From Isoetes taiwanensis (lineage: Eukaryota > Streptophyta > Lycopodiopsida > Isoetales > Isoetaceae), in the NCBI GenBank assembly GCA_021234155.1, contig JAJEKV010000003.1, positions 15,794,386-15,858,385 of the forward strand: DNA of 64,000 bases, given 5' to 3'. Positions within the stretch are counted from its first letter, which is position 1, and every line of letters begins with the position of its first letter. Shown here one piece after another: positions 21,478 through 32,697 of the stretch. A program made the translations under genes and the position numbers. Below the pieces are notes generated by a model. The model worked only from the letters and a program-made list of their open reading frames with translations, was not told where the DNA came from and searched no databases.

Positions 21478-22034
21478 CTATTCATGGCTCCTAGAATAAA
21501 CAGTAATTTTTGGCAAACTTTCCATGCCAAACTACAAAGCCTCTACCTGTGGGCCTGTACCAGACTATTGTTATCGATCATTTCTTACATGGAGGATGGA
21601 AGCAACCAATCGAGCTGACCACATGGTTTAACCGTTGAATGTATGCTAACCTCCTCGATTAAGCCCAAAGTCTCCAGAATTGACATTGTAACTCCTTAAC
21701 TTACTGACAGGAGCATGTATTCCTCCAGCTGATTAAGAATAAAGCCAAGTATTACCTTCTGAAAAATTCAACTCAGAAAGAGCTCTGACTGTCAAAGCAA
21801 AGATGAAATAGTGGAGTATCTTACAGATAAAACGAAAGAAAAAATACTGAAAAATTAACAAGTTTTTTTCACTGAAGCAAAACTTGGTTCTAGATGACGA
21901 AACCCATGTTCAAGAAGTCAGATATAAACAGTTAAGAATAATGCCAAGCTGTTTACTGAAACATATACTTTTAGAATTTCCCCCCATATGTGGTTTACTA
22001 GAATTTTCAAATGAATGTGGTTATCAAATCTTAC

Positions 22035-22128
22035 TTTTAGATCCCGATGAATCAAGCCCTTCACACTCCAAAATGTCAACCAGTTCAGCAGCATAGAACT
22101 TAGCTTCTTCCAATGAAAGCTGACCTTT
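22035..22128 (-). pseudogene. single exon of a PDK1-like AGC kinase
   Basis: The minus strand has a splice-bounded segment (acceptor TTTTTTAG, donor GTAAGA). It reads KGQLSLEEAKFYAAELVDIL, then after a shift GLIHRDLK. This matches 3-phosphoinositide-dependent kinase 1, where KGRLSEDEARFYSAE leads to the catalytic-loop HRD. A few residues between DIL and GLIHRD are missing, and the frame changes between the halves. No neighbouring kinase exons were found within several kb, so it looks like an isolated captured fragment. Another AGC kinase cannot be excluded. Confidence 0.7.
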
Positions 22129-22950
22129 CTAAAAAAGACAGACCATGAGGATATTCACGCATATGAAAATCATATTCATATTTCTTTCTCTACCTTCCCT
22201 ATCTGATCAAATAGCTCCCCTCCATGGCAGCACTTTAAGCCCATATCTGATTAGGTTAAATTCACGGACTGTAATCGCATGTTCTTTTTTAACAATTAAA
22301 ATAGGAAGAAATATGATATACACATTCACACAAAATGATTTTGCTTTCGTGTTTTACTTTCGTTGCAGAAACTGGGTTGTTCTCTTCTTTAAAATGCCTT
22401 CTGTATAATAAACATTTTGACCCGGCAGTGACCTGAATTTTACATTATGTAAAGCCGATCTTCTAGATACTAACCAACTAGCTAGGCACCAAGTCAGTGG
22501 ATACACAGAGAATGCGCATTCTGAAATGTAAAGCACAACTTCACAATGCCTGGATGGTCAAGATGGTCAAGTATCATCCGTTCCATTTTGACATTATTTA
22601 TCTTCTTCTCGCGTATAATATGGTGTTTCCCCAGTATCATTTTTCTTTACTTGAAGAACCTTCGAATGCAGGAAATAGTTACGAGAATCTAGGGGACCAA
22701 CATGAGCTAAATTACAGATAATTTGAACTAAACGAAAAAATGATAATCAAATTTGAAGTACTTCTGGATAAGATCCCATGTCAAGTAATCTTATGCGGAT
22801 AAAATCGTTGAATGTGTATGGCAGAGACGGCGCCCGCATAGGCAGACATTGAGGTTGAGGCTTGCACTCTCATGATGATCACCATCCAGTGCAAGACCAG
22901 TGGCCCAGCATCAGATTGCAGCTTCGATCTGCCCTGCCAGTTGCCCGATT

Positions 22951-23104
22951 AGAACGTCTGTGATTCAGAACGCACCAGACCGCCATTTTACAGGGACAGT
23001 CGGTTTGGAGTAGTCACAGCATATCCTAGGTATATTCCAGCATATACCTAGGATATGCCACAAACCCATTATAACTGAGGGTTTGCCCCTAGGGCAACCC
23101 AAAA
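22951..23104 (+). repeat. 155-bp direct repeat with palindrome, copy 1
   Basis: Starts AGAACGTCTGTGATTCAGAA and ends GGGCAACCCAAAA. It contains a near-perfect palindrome, 23019-23036 pairing with 23041-23058 around CATATCCTAGG/CCTAGGATATG. It is about 90 percent identical to 27046-27204 in the same orientation. The pair could be short LTRs or terminal repeats of a non-autonomous element. There are no clear TG/CA ends or primer-binding site. Confidence 0.85.
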
Positions 23105-24021
23105 CAACATCTTGATAGGGTATGATAATACACGGAACCATGGTTGAGCTAGGTTGATCTTGAAGGGTCGACTGGGTCCTATATGGTTGAATATATTACA
23201 AGTCTCTTATTTTACTTTTACTGTTGTTGTAAACGTGCGGTCTCATGCTCCAACTATGCAAGAGAGTCATGCAATGTGTGCACCAATATCGAAGCACGGG
23301 TCCCATGCTTTTGTCGTAGGAATTCCAGATAGCCAGCACCAGTATCAAGGCACGGGTTCCAGGTGTTCTAGGAATTGCAGATAGCTAGCTTGTCTCAGTA
23401 AGGAGGCAGGTTAAGTTGGTTGGATGACCACTTGATAAATTTAGATAGCTAGCTTGTCATTATGGTTGTAGCATAGATATCAACTTGGTCATGCCTACAA
23501 ATTTGTCATTCTACAACCGTGGTAATGTTGATTTTCAATGATAGAGCTGAATTGCATCTTATCAATGAGCAAAAAAAAAAAAATAACTATTTTAAAGGTA
23601 GACTTTTGTGAATGGTTCTAACATTTCATATGCTAGGAGGTTGTTGGTGCTAAAGCACAAGATATCATCAAATTACTCCACATATGCATTGAGGGGCTTG
23701 CATTTTGGCGTCATTACACTCTATTTAACTCACACTTCGCTTTCCAGGTCTAAGCGAGTTCAGCTCTTTCTATATAACATGTATCACCATCCTTGCTTTC
23801 TATTGCAAAGTGGCAAAGACCCTTCTAATTAGCATGGCGTTGGTTTATGAAGTAGAATAAGGCCGTATAAACATGTACTATCACGGCATGCATGCTACTT
23901 TAACTTCCAAATCTGCAGAAACATCATCAAAAATGTCTATAGTCCTAATGCTACAGAAAAACCTCTCTTGCAAATTGACAACATATTGCAGATATGGCTA
24001 AGATCATATGTAGTACATCTC
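23104..24021. other. gene-empty interval with a 57-bp duplication
   Basis: No gene recognised. Near 23281-23390 a unit of about 57 bp occurs twice (GCACCAATATCGAAGCACGG against GCACCAGTATCAAGGCACGG, both followed by GAATT.CAGATAGC). The rest is low-complexity AT-rich sequence. Confidence 0.5.
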
Positions 24022-25440
24022 CTAGGTCATAAAAGCAACCTGCATGTCCAAGAGGTCAATCATGCAATTAATGTGAACTATGTTTGGCATTAGACCATGA
24101 CAAACTTCCATATCTTTGAGATATTGGATGCCCTCTTCAACCAGGCCTGTACAAGTGAATGCAGTAAGAATAGCACTAAATGTCATTTCATTTGGCCTAA
24201 TGGCATTAGCTTGCATTTCCTGAAAACACTATGCAGCCAAGCCTGCAAAGCCACACTGGCAACTACGAGATCGAATTGCAACCTTGCCTCAATTATTTGC
24301 ACATGGATCCATCTTGCCTTTGTATGCATCTTGTCTTTCGCCAAGATATTCTTAAAATGCTCAAAATGTCACTTTGCCAGGAGGTATCCCACCTTGCTAC
24401 ATTGCCTCGAAGCATTCGAAAGCAAAGCATACTTGGCCATTCTGTCCATACCCTGCAATCATTGCATTCCATGAGACAACATCTCGATTCAACAAATTTT
24501 GAAAAGCTTTATGTGCTTGCTCCAAGCATCCACATTTAGCATACATATCAACAAGAACATTCCCGCAATCTTGTCAAGTAGGATCCCATTCTCGAATACT
24601 CACTCATGTATCGCCTACCCCTGTTTCTAAGGAACCCAAGATGCCATATGCTTTCAAGATCTTTGGAGAATGTAGCATTGCTAGGCTTTATGCCATCCCC
24701 GCTTCATTCTCTCAAAACAATTGAGGGTAACACAAACCTTGCCATCTTTCAAGATAACACGCAATTATTGCTCCCCGTGTCCTCATGTTCCAGCCTAGGT
24801 GTCCGTCGAAAATGCGGAGGCCACCTCCAAGTCCCCACATTTGGCATACATGTGAACCATGGCATTCGATACTACTACGCCGGTGAAACCCATTGTGGAG
24901 CACTGTTCATGAGCGCACGGCTCGCTTCTCTGAGAACCCATGTTTCCACATGCCTTTAATATGCTAGGCAATGTGAATACATATGGTTTTGTGCCTTCAA
25001 AGGACATTGAATTGTGAAATTGAAGAGTAATATCCATCTCACCAAATTTTGCATGTCTATCAATAACCATATTCCGTGTGTCTTGACTAGGTTTCTGACC
25101 TTCTTGAATGCTCGATTTGCATCAATTAAATTTCCATGAGAGGCAAATAGATGAATCAAGGGCTCAACTAAGAAGGCAACGAGTCTAGGTTAGAGTTAGC
25201 TAATAATGATGGTGACTTGCCTACAAATTGCCAAATCTCCATATCTTAAACATTCCTGGACCAAGCAATGAGCAAGATCTTTCTATATAGAAAAACCCTT
25301 ACCTTGTTGCTGATTATGTTCTGCAAACTGAAGGGCTTGATCAAATATTGAACGTCTACTGGCATCGTGGAAATGCGTAGCAGCAAAACCTGTAAGTGCT
25401 TTTAGTACTGAAGATTTAGTAACGGCGAATCAGCAAATTC
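24022..25440 (-). pseudogene. PLS-class pentatricopeptide repeat (PPR) gene fragment
   Basis: PPR proteins bind organellar RNA; this fragment cannot make one. On the minus strand in order: GFAATHFHDASRRSIFDQAL as a splice-bounded piece (about 25409-25320); then FASHGNLIDANRAF; then KPYVFTLPSILKACGNMGS and VVVSNAMVHMYAKCGDLEVA; then DVVSWNAMIAGYGQNGQ; then RPNEMTFSAILTAFTCTGLV with GIQYLKDMEVCHGLMPNIVH. These are the L, S and terminal P/E-like motifs of a plant PLS protein. At least five frame changes are needed and no start is seen. The fragment lies directly next to the second callose synthase exon copy. Confidence 0.85.
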
Positions 25441-25444
25441 AAGT

Positions 25445-25904
25445 TAAATTTGAGGCCTTGCCTAGACAATGCCTAAACAAATAATAGCACATGACAAAAA
25501 ATACAACCTTCAACACATAAAAATGCTTACAGTTAAACTCTTATGGCCGTTTGCAACATGCAAATGGTAAACAAGTCCATATTGGTACAGAAGAAAACGA
25601 ATATTCAGTATTATTTCCATAAACCTGCCTCTAAGGCCTGCATGATTCATATACTCTTGCTCTTCATCCCACCATGATTCCCAACTCCTTGATGCTGGAA
25701 CTCCTATGCCTCCCGGATTGTTGATCCATTTATTCCAATCATCCACAATCTTTTGCCACTCAAATCCGAATGGGTTGAACAAAAATGCGGCAAATAACCA
25801 GGTTGCAACCAAAAACCATATGGAAAAGGTAACCAAAATATATACAACAGAACCTTTTGCAGATGGGCTATAGACATTGTAAATAATTAACAGCATGAGC
25901 AGCT
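25445..25904 (-). pseudogene. duplicate of a callose synthase exon
   Basis: The minus strand 25904-25531 repeats the callose synthase exon seen at 21477-21104. It is uninterrupted from MLLIIYNVYSPSAKG through FEWQKIVDDWNKWI, GGIGVPASRSWESWWDEEQ and LLYQYGLVYHL. It keeps the AG acceptor and GTAAGC donor. Similarity to the 21-kb copy stops within a few bases of the exon start. Downstream, the 51-bp exon and the intron before it are deleted: sequence jumps from just past the donor into GTGTTGAAGGTTGTATT, the end of that small exon plus the next intron. This copy is in frame where the 21-kb copy is not. Confidence 0.9.
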
Positions 25905-25921
25905 CTTCAAATTCTGCCTGT

Positions 25922-26225
25922 GAGCGAAAATAGAACTAATAGTATGGCTCTCCTCCTTGAGATGCTATGCTAGCCCTACAAAGTAACAATGCTGCATAAG
26001 ACTGATAGTATGACTCCCTTCAGATGCTATGCTACCCCCAAAAAAGTAAACAATGAATCCTTCAGAGAAATAAAAACAATGAATCAAATTACTTTTGTGG
26101 AGCGAAAATAGAACTAATAGTGTGACTCTCCTCCTAAAGATGCCATGCTCCCCCAACAAAGTAACAATGTTGCATAAGACTGATAGTATGACTCCCTTCA
26201 AATGCTATGCACCCCCCTACAAAGT
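25922..26225 (+). repeat. about 180-bp tandem repeat, two copies
   Basis: 25922-26049 and 26100-26225 share GCGAAAATAGAACTAATAGT, CTCTCCTCCT, AAGTAACAATG and GACTGATAGTATGACTCCC. Inside each copy, CTCC..AGATGC.ATGCT also recurs. No coding content. Confidence 0.85.
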
Positions 26226-26429
26226 ACTTGATCTTTGCTAGTGCTTGCTTGGTTTATGATGTATCAATTTGTTCTACTTTCCTCCCCTTGCATCTTAAAG
26301 CAATAGACTTGTGCCACATTCTCTCACGCATGTTTCAAGTCCTTTCAGCGACTTTACATCTCACAATTAGCATTCCAACCCGAGTTAAGCGAACCATTAT
26401 CGTTGCATCATCTTTGTGCTCCATCGACC

Positions 26430-26990
26430 AATAAGTGTAAGATCTTTCTCTAGGAAGGAATGGCTCTCAAAAATGGGTGCCACCAAGTCTTGGGTCCTCT
26501 GCTCTAGTGCCTCCGTGATACAATGTTGTGGACCGGGCGCAGATTGCAAATCTCCTCATCCCATAATATTAGAATGCTATCACTGAGAACAAACTTGCAA
26601 TCACTGAACCCCGCAGGACTATCACCTGGCTTGACCCTTAAGACTTTCATAAGATGCTCAACAGGATCTACCCCATTCCATGAAGAACCAGACCCTCATT
26701 TGAACATTCTTAATTTGCAGGAAAATGGATTTGTAATGCTCTACCACAAAAAAATTTGGCATCCCTTATGTGGTTTCCTTCCTCAAGAATGAATATCAAA
26801 TCATGCATTGGTTCTTGCAAGTTGCTGTTATGGGTGCCAGCGCTCAAAGTTCCAGCAGGAGAATTTCCCTTCCAAGCATGAGCCCTTAAATTTGGATGAA
26901 CAATTGTCATCTTTAGAATCCCGTCTCTCCAGCCTGACAAATCTCTTGCTCTAGACTTATCCAACACTCTCCATTCTGTCACCTCCTCGA
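26430..26990 (-). other. unrecognised exon-like ORF in the gene-fragment cluster
   Basis: Minus-strand ORF 26982-26710 (90 codons) has ordinary, protein-like composition (NLRAHAWKGNSPAGTL, EPMHDLIFILEEGN) and is followed by shifted reading further downstream. I do not recognise the family. Because its neighbours are gene fragments, it may be another captured piece. Confidence 0.25.
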
Positions 26991-27045
26991 TTATGAAACA
27001 GGGCTAGCTTGCAATGAACGGGATATGGTAGAAAGTTACCCAGCT

Positions 27046-27204
27046 AGAACGTCTGTGATTCAGAACGCACCAGACCGCCAATTTACAGGAAACAGTCGGT
27101 TTGAAGCAGTCACAGAATATCCTAGGTGTATTCCAGCATATACCTAGGATATGCCATAAACCCCACATAAACAAGGGTTTGCCCCCCTAGGGGCAACCCA
27201 AAAA
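27046..27204 (+). repeat. 155-bp direct repeat with palindrome, copy 2
   Basis: Direct-orientation partner of 22951-23104, about 4.1 kb away. It has the same start (AGAACGTCTGTGATTCAGAA), the same CCTAGG-centred palindrome, and the same GGGCAACCCAAAA end. It ends 170 bp before the start codon of the INO80C-like gene, so it lies within that gene's likely promoter region. Confidence 0.85.
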
Positions 27205-27373
27205 TCCGAAAAACTCCATGTGTGCTGTGTTCTTTCTTTTTCGCTATGGCTCATAACATGAAACACAGAACCCACTTTATTTGGTTCAAACATGACCGTA
27301 GTTGATAAATAACGACCATCGAGCCGAGATGTACCTGTAATGAGAGATTCGAGGCGTAAGCTATTGCCGGAGA

Positions 27374-30300
27374 ATGAAAAGGAAGGCTGTTAACGAAGCT
27401 TGTGCATCCCCATCAACGCCGTCACCGGTACCATCGTCATGGAGCAGGGATGCTCTGCCAATGGGTGGGCATGCATCTGCTGCTTTGCAAGAGTTAGCTG
27501 AGACATCAGAAGCGTTGCTACCGGCTTTTCTTCCTTTCAAAAGGTCGCAATTACTGGAACGCTATCCTAAAGGGCAAGCCAGGGGCAGGCATTGGAAGCA
27601 TCTCAAGCAGATAATTCAAGCCGAGAACTTCCATCTTTATCCGCCTAATGAACCTAATTGTAAGCATTCTGCCTTCGTCAAAGCTGGGATGGGTATTTGT
27701 TACTAATTAATTTGGCTTCTAGACATTAATATCGAGGCTCCTCCTTCAATGTACCCTCCGAAGAAGTACTGTGATATCTCAGGCTTTGAGGTAAGTCATA
27801 CTACGTTGTTCTACTTAATTTATAATCGAACATGAGAGAATTTAGATTTTTAAATGCACTTCCTGGTCATTGAGCTAGAAAATAAAAGGAAAAAAGTCCT
27901 TTGTCATAAAGCCAGATAGTTGCGTCTACGTTGTTTCAGCAAGCAAACTGCACCTATGTTGGAGAAAAACACGTGTTCTCTGTAAAATCACTTCCAAATG
28001 CTATCTTACTGGCAGGAAAGTTGTAAGTTTACGCATCCAAATAGTGCATTACAACCACTTCAAAGTTGGAATAATCCTTACTGAACTTTCGTATTATGGC
28101 ATCTTTATTTTCTCGTTAGAAGCAACTTTATTTTAACTGTGATGGTATTTTATAATGTTATTGATGCCGGCGGCATGATTGGTGCCATCGAAGTAATATT
28201 CCTTTTCAATTAAAATAGGTCTAGCGGATTTTGTTACTTGAATGCTTTAGCATTTCTGTTGCCTGAAAATTTCTGCTTTACAGCCGAATTTAAATTTACC
28301 TCTATGCACTTGCGTGTGTACTGTTGGACACTGTGTAATGACTAATCAAGATGAAAGAGAACCGTCGAAGGAAAAATGATTAATCGTACATGGCGTAATG
28401 AGCCATGTTAGCATGATGACATGGATAATGCACCCACTCATCTAGGATACAAGTGTTCGTTTAAGTTTCATTATATTCTAACACATATGACTAACTTCCA
28501 CTTTCCTCAATGGCAGAACCCCTAGCAGAACTCATCTTCATTCCCACATTTCTGCACATGATAACTTAGCATTACCAATTGTGATTGGAAGCTTGATCAA
28601 GCTAATCAGTCAATTTCAATCTTGTGCCATAGAAAGGACCAAGCAAAGTTTGGTCATCATGCTTCCACTTTATTAAAAATCTGCATAGTGTTCTGAGTTT
28701 TGACACTAGTGATTATTTGACCTCAGCAGTGGAATGATTAATGCTGTACTGCAGCTAACATGTCTTATGCTTGTTTACGTTCTTGCAAGTTTTAGAACTG
28801 ATTCAACTTGAGCTGTTCCCATCTGACCTTAATAAGCATCTGTCCGTCAATTTCTTGCAATGTGCACATGTTTTACATGAACTTTAGAGTTCTTTGAAGA
28901 GCTTACAATGTCTCAATTCTCTTTATCTGCACTACAAGGGCTTTGAGATGGTCAAGAGCCTTGTCATCCGACTTCAGGACAATCTTCAGAGTCATTTTTG
29001 GAGAAGTTAGTCCCAAAGTTAGACCCATCTGAGACTAGGTTTCCTTCATTGATCCTCTCTATGCCCCATGATTAAATAAAATCTTTGAAATTTTCAATCA
29101 AGCTCTGCTTGTAACAATGCTTAAAACTTTGATGTAAGAACACAAAAACTGATCCAAACTCTCAGATTCTTGCGCTTTCAGAATTGCCAACCCAAGACCT
29201 CTAACCTACAACTGATCCTCAAGACAACTCTCTGGAAGCACCAGAACTCCTGAAATTTGACCAGCCTTTGGCACCTTCCAGAAAATAGGCTAGATCTTAC
29301 GGTCTTCTTCAAGTCTAACAAGCTAATCGGCATGCAGGCTTTTGAAATCCACAATCTGCGAGAAGATTATGTCTGACAATCTCTTCACTTTCACTCAAGA
29401 ATTCTTACAAATGGCACATCAGAGATGAGCCCAAATCTAATCAAGATGGAGGACGTAGGTAATCAAGAACGCCTAAGAACTTTCTCATTGAAATTTTTTG
29501 ATGTATAGTGGCACGAAGTGTTAGATAAAAAAAAAAGGAGGATTCCGAACTATTCCGTTAAATTCTTATCATCCTATTTACTCAAATATGCCACTAGGAT
29601 CCTAGTGTTCTTCCTGATTACTGAATGTTATACCTATTTTGTTCTGCACTAAATTGTTGTCGAAGATGCATTGTAAGTACAAACCCTTATGGAAAAGGAT
29701 GTCTTCCCATAGTGTCGAGGTTTTCCCGGAGTATAGGATCGACGTAGTCCAGAAGATCATCTACAGCCCAGAGGTTTTTAATTTTTTTGTTCAAGTTGAA
29801 GCTTCGATGGTAGCAGAAGTTCCCCTTTTGCAAAGCTCCAAGAGGAGTTTGGCTCCATTTGCTCATTTCCGCTTGAGTTGCTATGGCTGTCCCGGCACGC
29901 AAAGGTTTGCAACCTATGCAGGAGAAAAGTGGGTAATGCGACACCTTTAGCAGGTGAATATGAATTTCCAATCTGATAATCGGATCGGATGCTCCGAACA
30001 ATTCAAGAGTTTCAAAAATTACCATTTCCATCTCCATGTTGAGATTCAGATGATATGGATCGATCCATCGTGTCCTGAACCACAGAAGAGGATAGTGACT
30101 GTGTGTCATGAGTACCTGAGTATGACATTGGAGAAGATGACTTCCAAGTTTCAACTACAAAAGAAGATGGAATTGTTTTTTCAAAAATACTCTGATATTT
30201 TTTATTTTTCACATAAAGGAGATTAAGAGCAACACATTGTTTTTTTCAAAGAGGCTCATAATGGGCCATTTTTCCTTCGGAAGCACCCTTTTTAATATGC

Positions 30301-30957
30301 GTAGTGGCGTGTTCTTGCAAAACTTTGTGAAATAGCAATACAATTTTTCTTCTAGAAGTATGATAACGTTGCAATACAAATTTGCTTCTATCGTTGAAGT
30401 TCACTCATGGAAAAGCTATCTAGAGTAATATGAATGAATAAATTTGATTTCATGAGTGCCTTAGCCTTATGTGTTAATTGGAAAATCCAATCATAGCTTG
30501 CATCTGAATTATGTCCTTTCGAGCAACCTATGTATAAAAACTCTCTCATTTATTTCTCATCAAATTGACAAACATGACAACAAATGCGGTGCCTATGTGG
30601 CACTGCACTACCGTCTTGTAACATTTAAGAGTTTTAACAATTTCTGGTCCTGAAGTTTTCATAATTTTAGTTCATCTTTCCTTTTTATTTTGTTTGTATC
30701 CATTTCTGGCTCCAACAATCATTGTCACATAGAAAAGAAGGGTGCCGTCTTAGGTGTTCATGCATTTCTTTGCTTAAGTTTATCATTAAAGGTTCCTTTA
30801 TCTCTTTTAGTGGCTGTATTGGCAGGCTCCATACACTGACCCAAGAACAAGACTTCGTTATGCAAATGCGGATGTTTTCAAAAGAATCAGAACCCTCTCA
30901 GATGAACTTGTGCAAGGCTATTTATCTCTTCGAAATGCTGCAGTTGTACTGAAATGA
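27374..30957 (+). CDS. INO80 chromatin-remodelling complex subunit C (Ies6-like)
   Basis: Three exons give a complete protein of about 161 residues: 27374-27659, 27723-27790 and 30826-30957. Introns have GT-AG borders (GTAAGC/CTAG, then GTAAGT/GCAG) and phases that keep the frame. Exon 1 holds a low-complexity N-terminus and the conserved [20 protein letters not shown] block. Exon 2 reads [20 protein letters not shown]. Exon 3 is the YL1-C-like domain ([38 protein letters not shown]). Length is near yeast Ies6 (about 166). In known systems this subunit works in INO80, supporting nucleosome remodelling with the actin-related protein Arp5. The ATG at 27374 is the only reasonable start. There are no frame defects. 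The second intron is about 3 kb and repeat-bearing. Confidence 0.93.
27791..30825. other. large intron 2 of the INO80C-like gene
   Basis: About 3.0 kb of AT-rich sequence. ORFs on both strands near 29639-30226 (plus 103 codons, minus 155 codons) overlap each other and match nothing I recognise. They are most likely repeat-derived or chance. An A-run at 29527-29538 could mark a retroposon tail. Confidence 0.6.
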
Positions 30958-31138
30958 TGCCGTGCGTTTCCAATACTAGGATCATTGTATCTATCTTGAG
31001 AGGTATTTTAATAGAACTCGGGGCAACCTTACCATTTACAATTTTCTAAGTTTGTTTGCAAATAATTCTGCGGAACACTATTCAGAAAGTTATTTTGTTC
31101 TCTTTCAATACCAGCTGGTCGGTTACTTGGAAGCATTT

Positions 31139-31301
31139 GGCAGCGTGTTTGTAGCTGCAGATTTTTTTTTTAAGTGAACAACAAGTTCCAAATTTAAAAT
31201 CTCTCCCCTGTACAAAATGTGAGCGCTCTAGGAAATAGAGAGATACAATGCATGAGTAAATAATACAGTGGTTAGCATCTCCTACTATAACATTTCTAAC
31301 A
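31139..31301 (-). repeat. LTR-like repeat, copy 1
   Basis: On the minus strand it starts TGTTAGAAATGTTA, contains CTCTCTATTTCCTAG and GCGCTCACATTTT, and ends near CTACAAACACGCTGCCAAA. It shares this layout with 31928-32156 in the same orientation. TG-initiated ends with this structure are typical of plant LTRs, but no coding region lies between the two. The 162-codon minus-strand ORF at 31082-31570 runs across it and is probably not a gene. Confidence 0.6.
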
Positions 31302-31927
31302 CCCCTCCATGTGATGATGACTAGCTCGATCCATGAGCTGTGCTTCACCTTCATTTGAGGTACAGCAAGCAAAAAGAACAAACTTAACCATAGCATGGCC
31401 ACTGTTGCCACGAAATCTCCATCTTCATATTGAGCAATGCATAGCTCAAAAGTATGATAATCCTTGAAGAGTTGGCATGATATTTTCCTTCCCATTAACC
31501 ATTCTCTTTGCTTTTCATCATGATGAACATACACATGCAAATCCAAGTAGTTACGGTGGTAAAACAGCAAATGTACACCTGTTGGTTTGAGCTCCAGAAT
31601 TCTGTTTTAGAACAAAGTTGGAGCTGGTTTGAAGGAAGATAAAGATCCCTATAAGCTTAAGATGCATGAAGGAGAAGTAATACCTGATTTTCAGAATGTG
31701 GATGTCTATAACCGAGTGTCAGCATCCTGCTTGACCCATAACAGTAAATGAACGTGAGATATCCAAGTATTGGGCAAGTTATGTTTCTTGTCTAATCTTC
31801 CATCATGTGGACAGCATGAGCATTGCTACTAACCTTGGTTATGAAGGAAGAGAAATCATGTGTCATCATATCAGTTACAGTTTAAAAGTATGTACTCATC
31901 CAAGGTAACTCCAACTGATGCTCCATA

Positions 31928-32156
31928 GGAAGCATTTCGCAACATGTTTGTAGCTGCAGATTTATTTATATATATGTGAAATAACAAGTTCCAAATTCCA
32001 AATTTTCCCTCTGTAGAAAATGTGAGCGCCCTAGGAAATAGAGAGACAAAATGCATGAAAGGTAAACTGTAGCAGCTCCTTTATATGGGAGATGCCACGT
32101 CATCAGATGATGACTAGTCAAGCCTAGTCATCAGGTCAAATCCTAACATTTCTAAC
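31928..32156 (-). repeat. LTR-like repeat, copy 2
   Basis: Minus-strand start TGTTAGAAATGTTAGGATTT. It has a TATATAAAGGAG-type box about 75 bp in (CCCATATAAAGGAGC), then TCTCTCTATTTCCTAGGGCG and the shared end CTGCAGCTACAAACATG. It is longer than copy 1, which lacks the TATA-containing stretch. It could be a solo LTR or part of a short non-autonomous element. Confidence 0.6.
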
Positions 32157-32697
32157 ACACCTCCATGAGCTAATGACTAGATTGATTCAAAATATGGCCA
32201 TTAGGCTAAATTTTGCATGCTAAGGGCAACATTGGATATGGTAAGTTGACAAAGAATGCCAACGAGAAAGCACCAATCTAGAAAGTGAAAAAATGCAGGT
32301 CGTTGTGAATGCTTCATCAGATGGCAGCAGTTTCATTTTGCTTACAATGTGGTGGTGTGGTGAGCACCAACGGGTAGACATGCATTTTGGTGTGACCAAT
32401 TATCTTTCTAAAAGTTTCAATTTAGCCGAACACAAAAGAGATGAAGCAAAAAACCTTAAAGAAGTTCATTTATGTTCAAACAATAACGCCAAATTGTATT
32501 GCAGTTGAAATAGCTGTTTATTTCTGTGACCTTCCCTTCAACATTGTACTTACAATTGTTTAGTAATATTGAGATCGTCTCGTTGACTACTAAATATTAT
32601 AGTTGGGAAGTGTCTTTTTTCCCCCTAAATATAAGTATTGATGAACGTCAAAGTGAGATTGTTTCATATCATGCAATTTATCACATACGTTGTAGTA

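Noticed and set aside
23270-23390. Possible 5S rRNA-like or SINE sequence (CCAGCACC..GGCACGGGTTCC)
   Set aside because: Only short stretches resemble 5S internal regions, and the unit is simply duplicated; no full match.
29639-30226. ORFs on both strands in the INO80C intron as a nested gene
   Set aside because: They overlap each other, lack known motifs and have no clear splice structure.
31082-31570. 162-codon minus-strand ORF
   Set aside because: It runs across an LTR-like repeat that recurs at 31.9 kb without the ORF being kept; no known motif.
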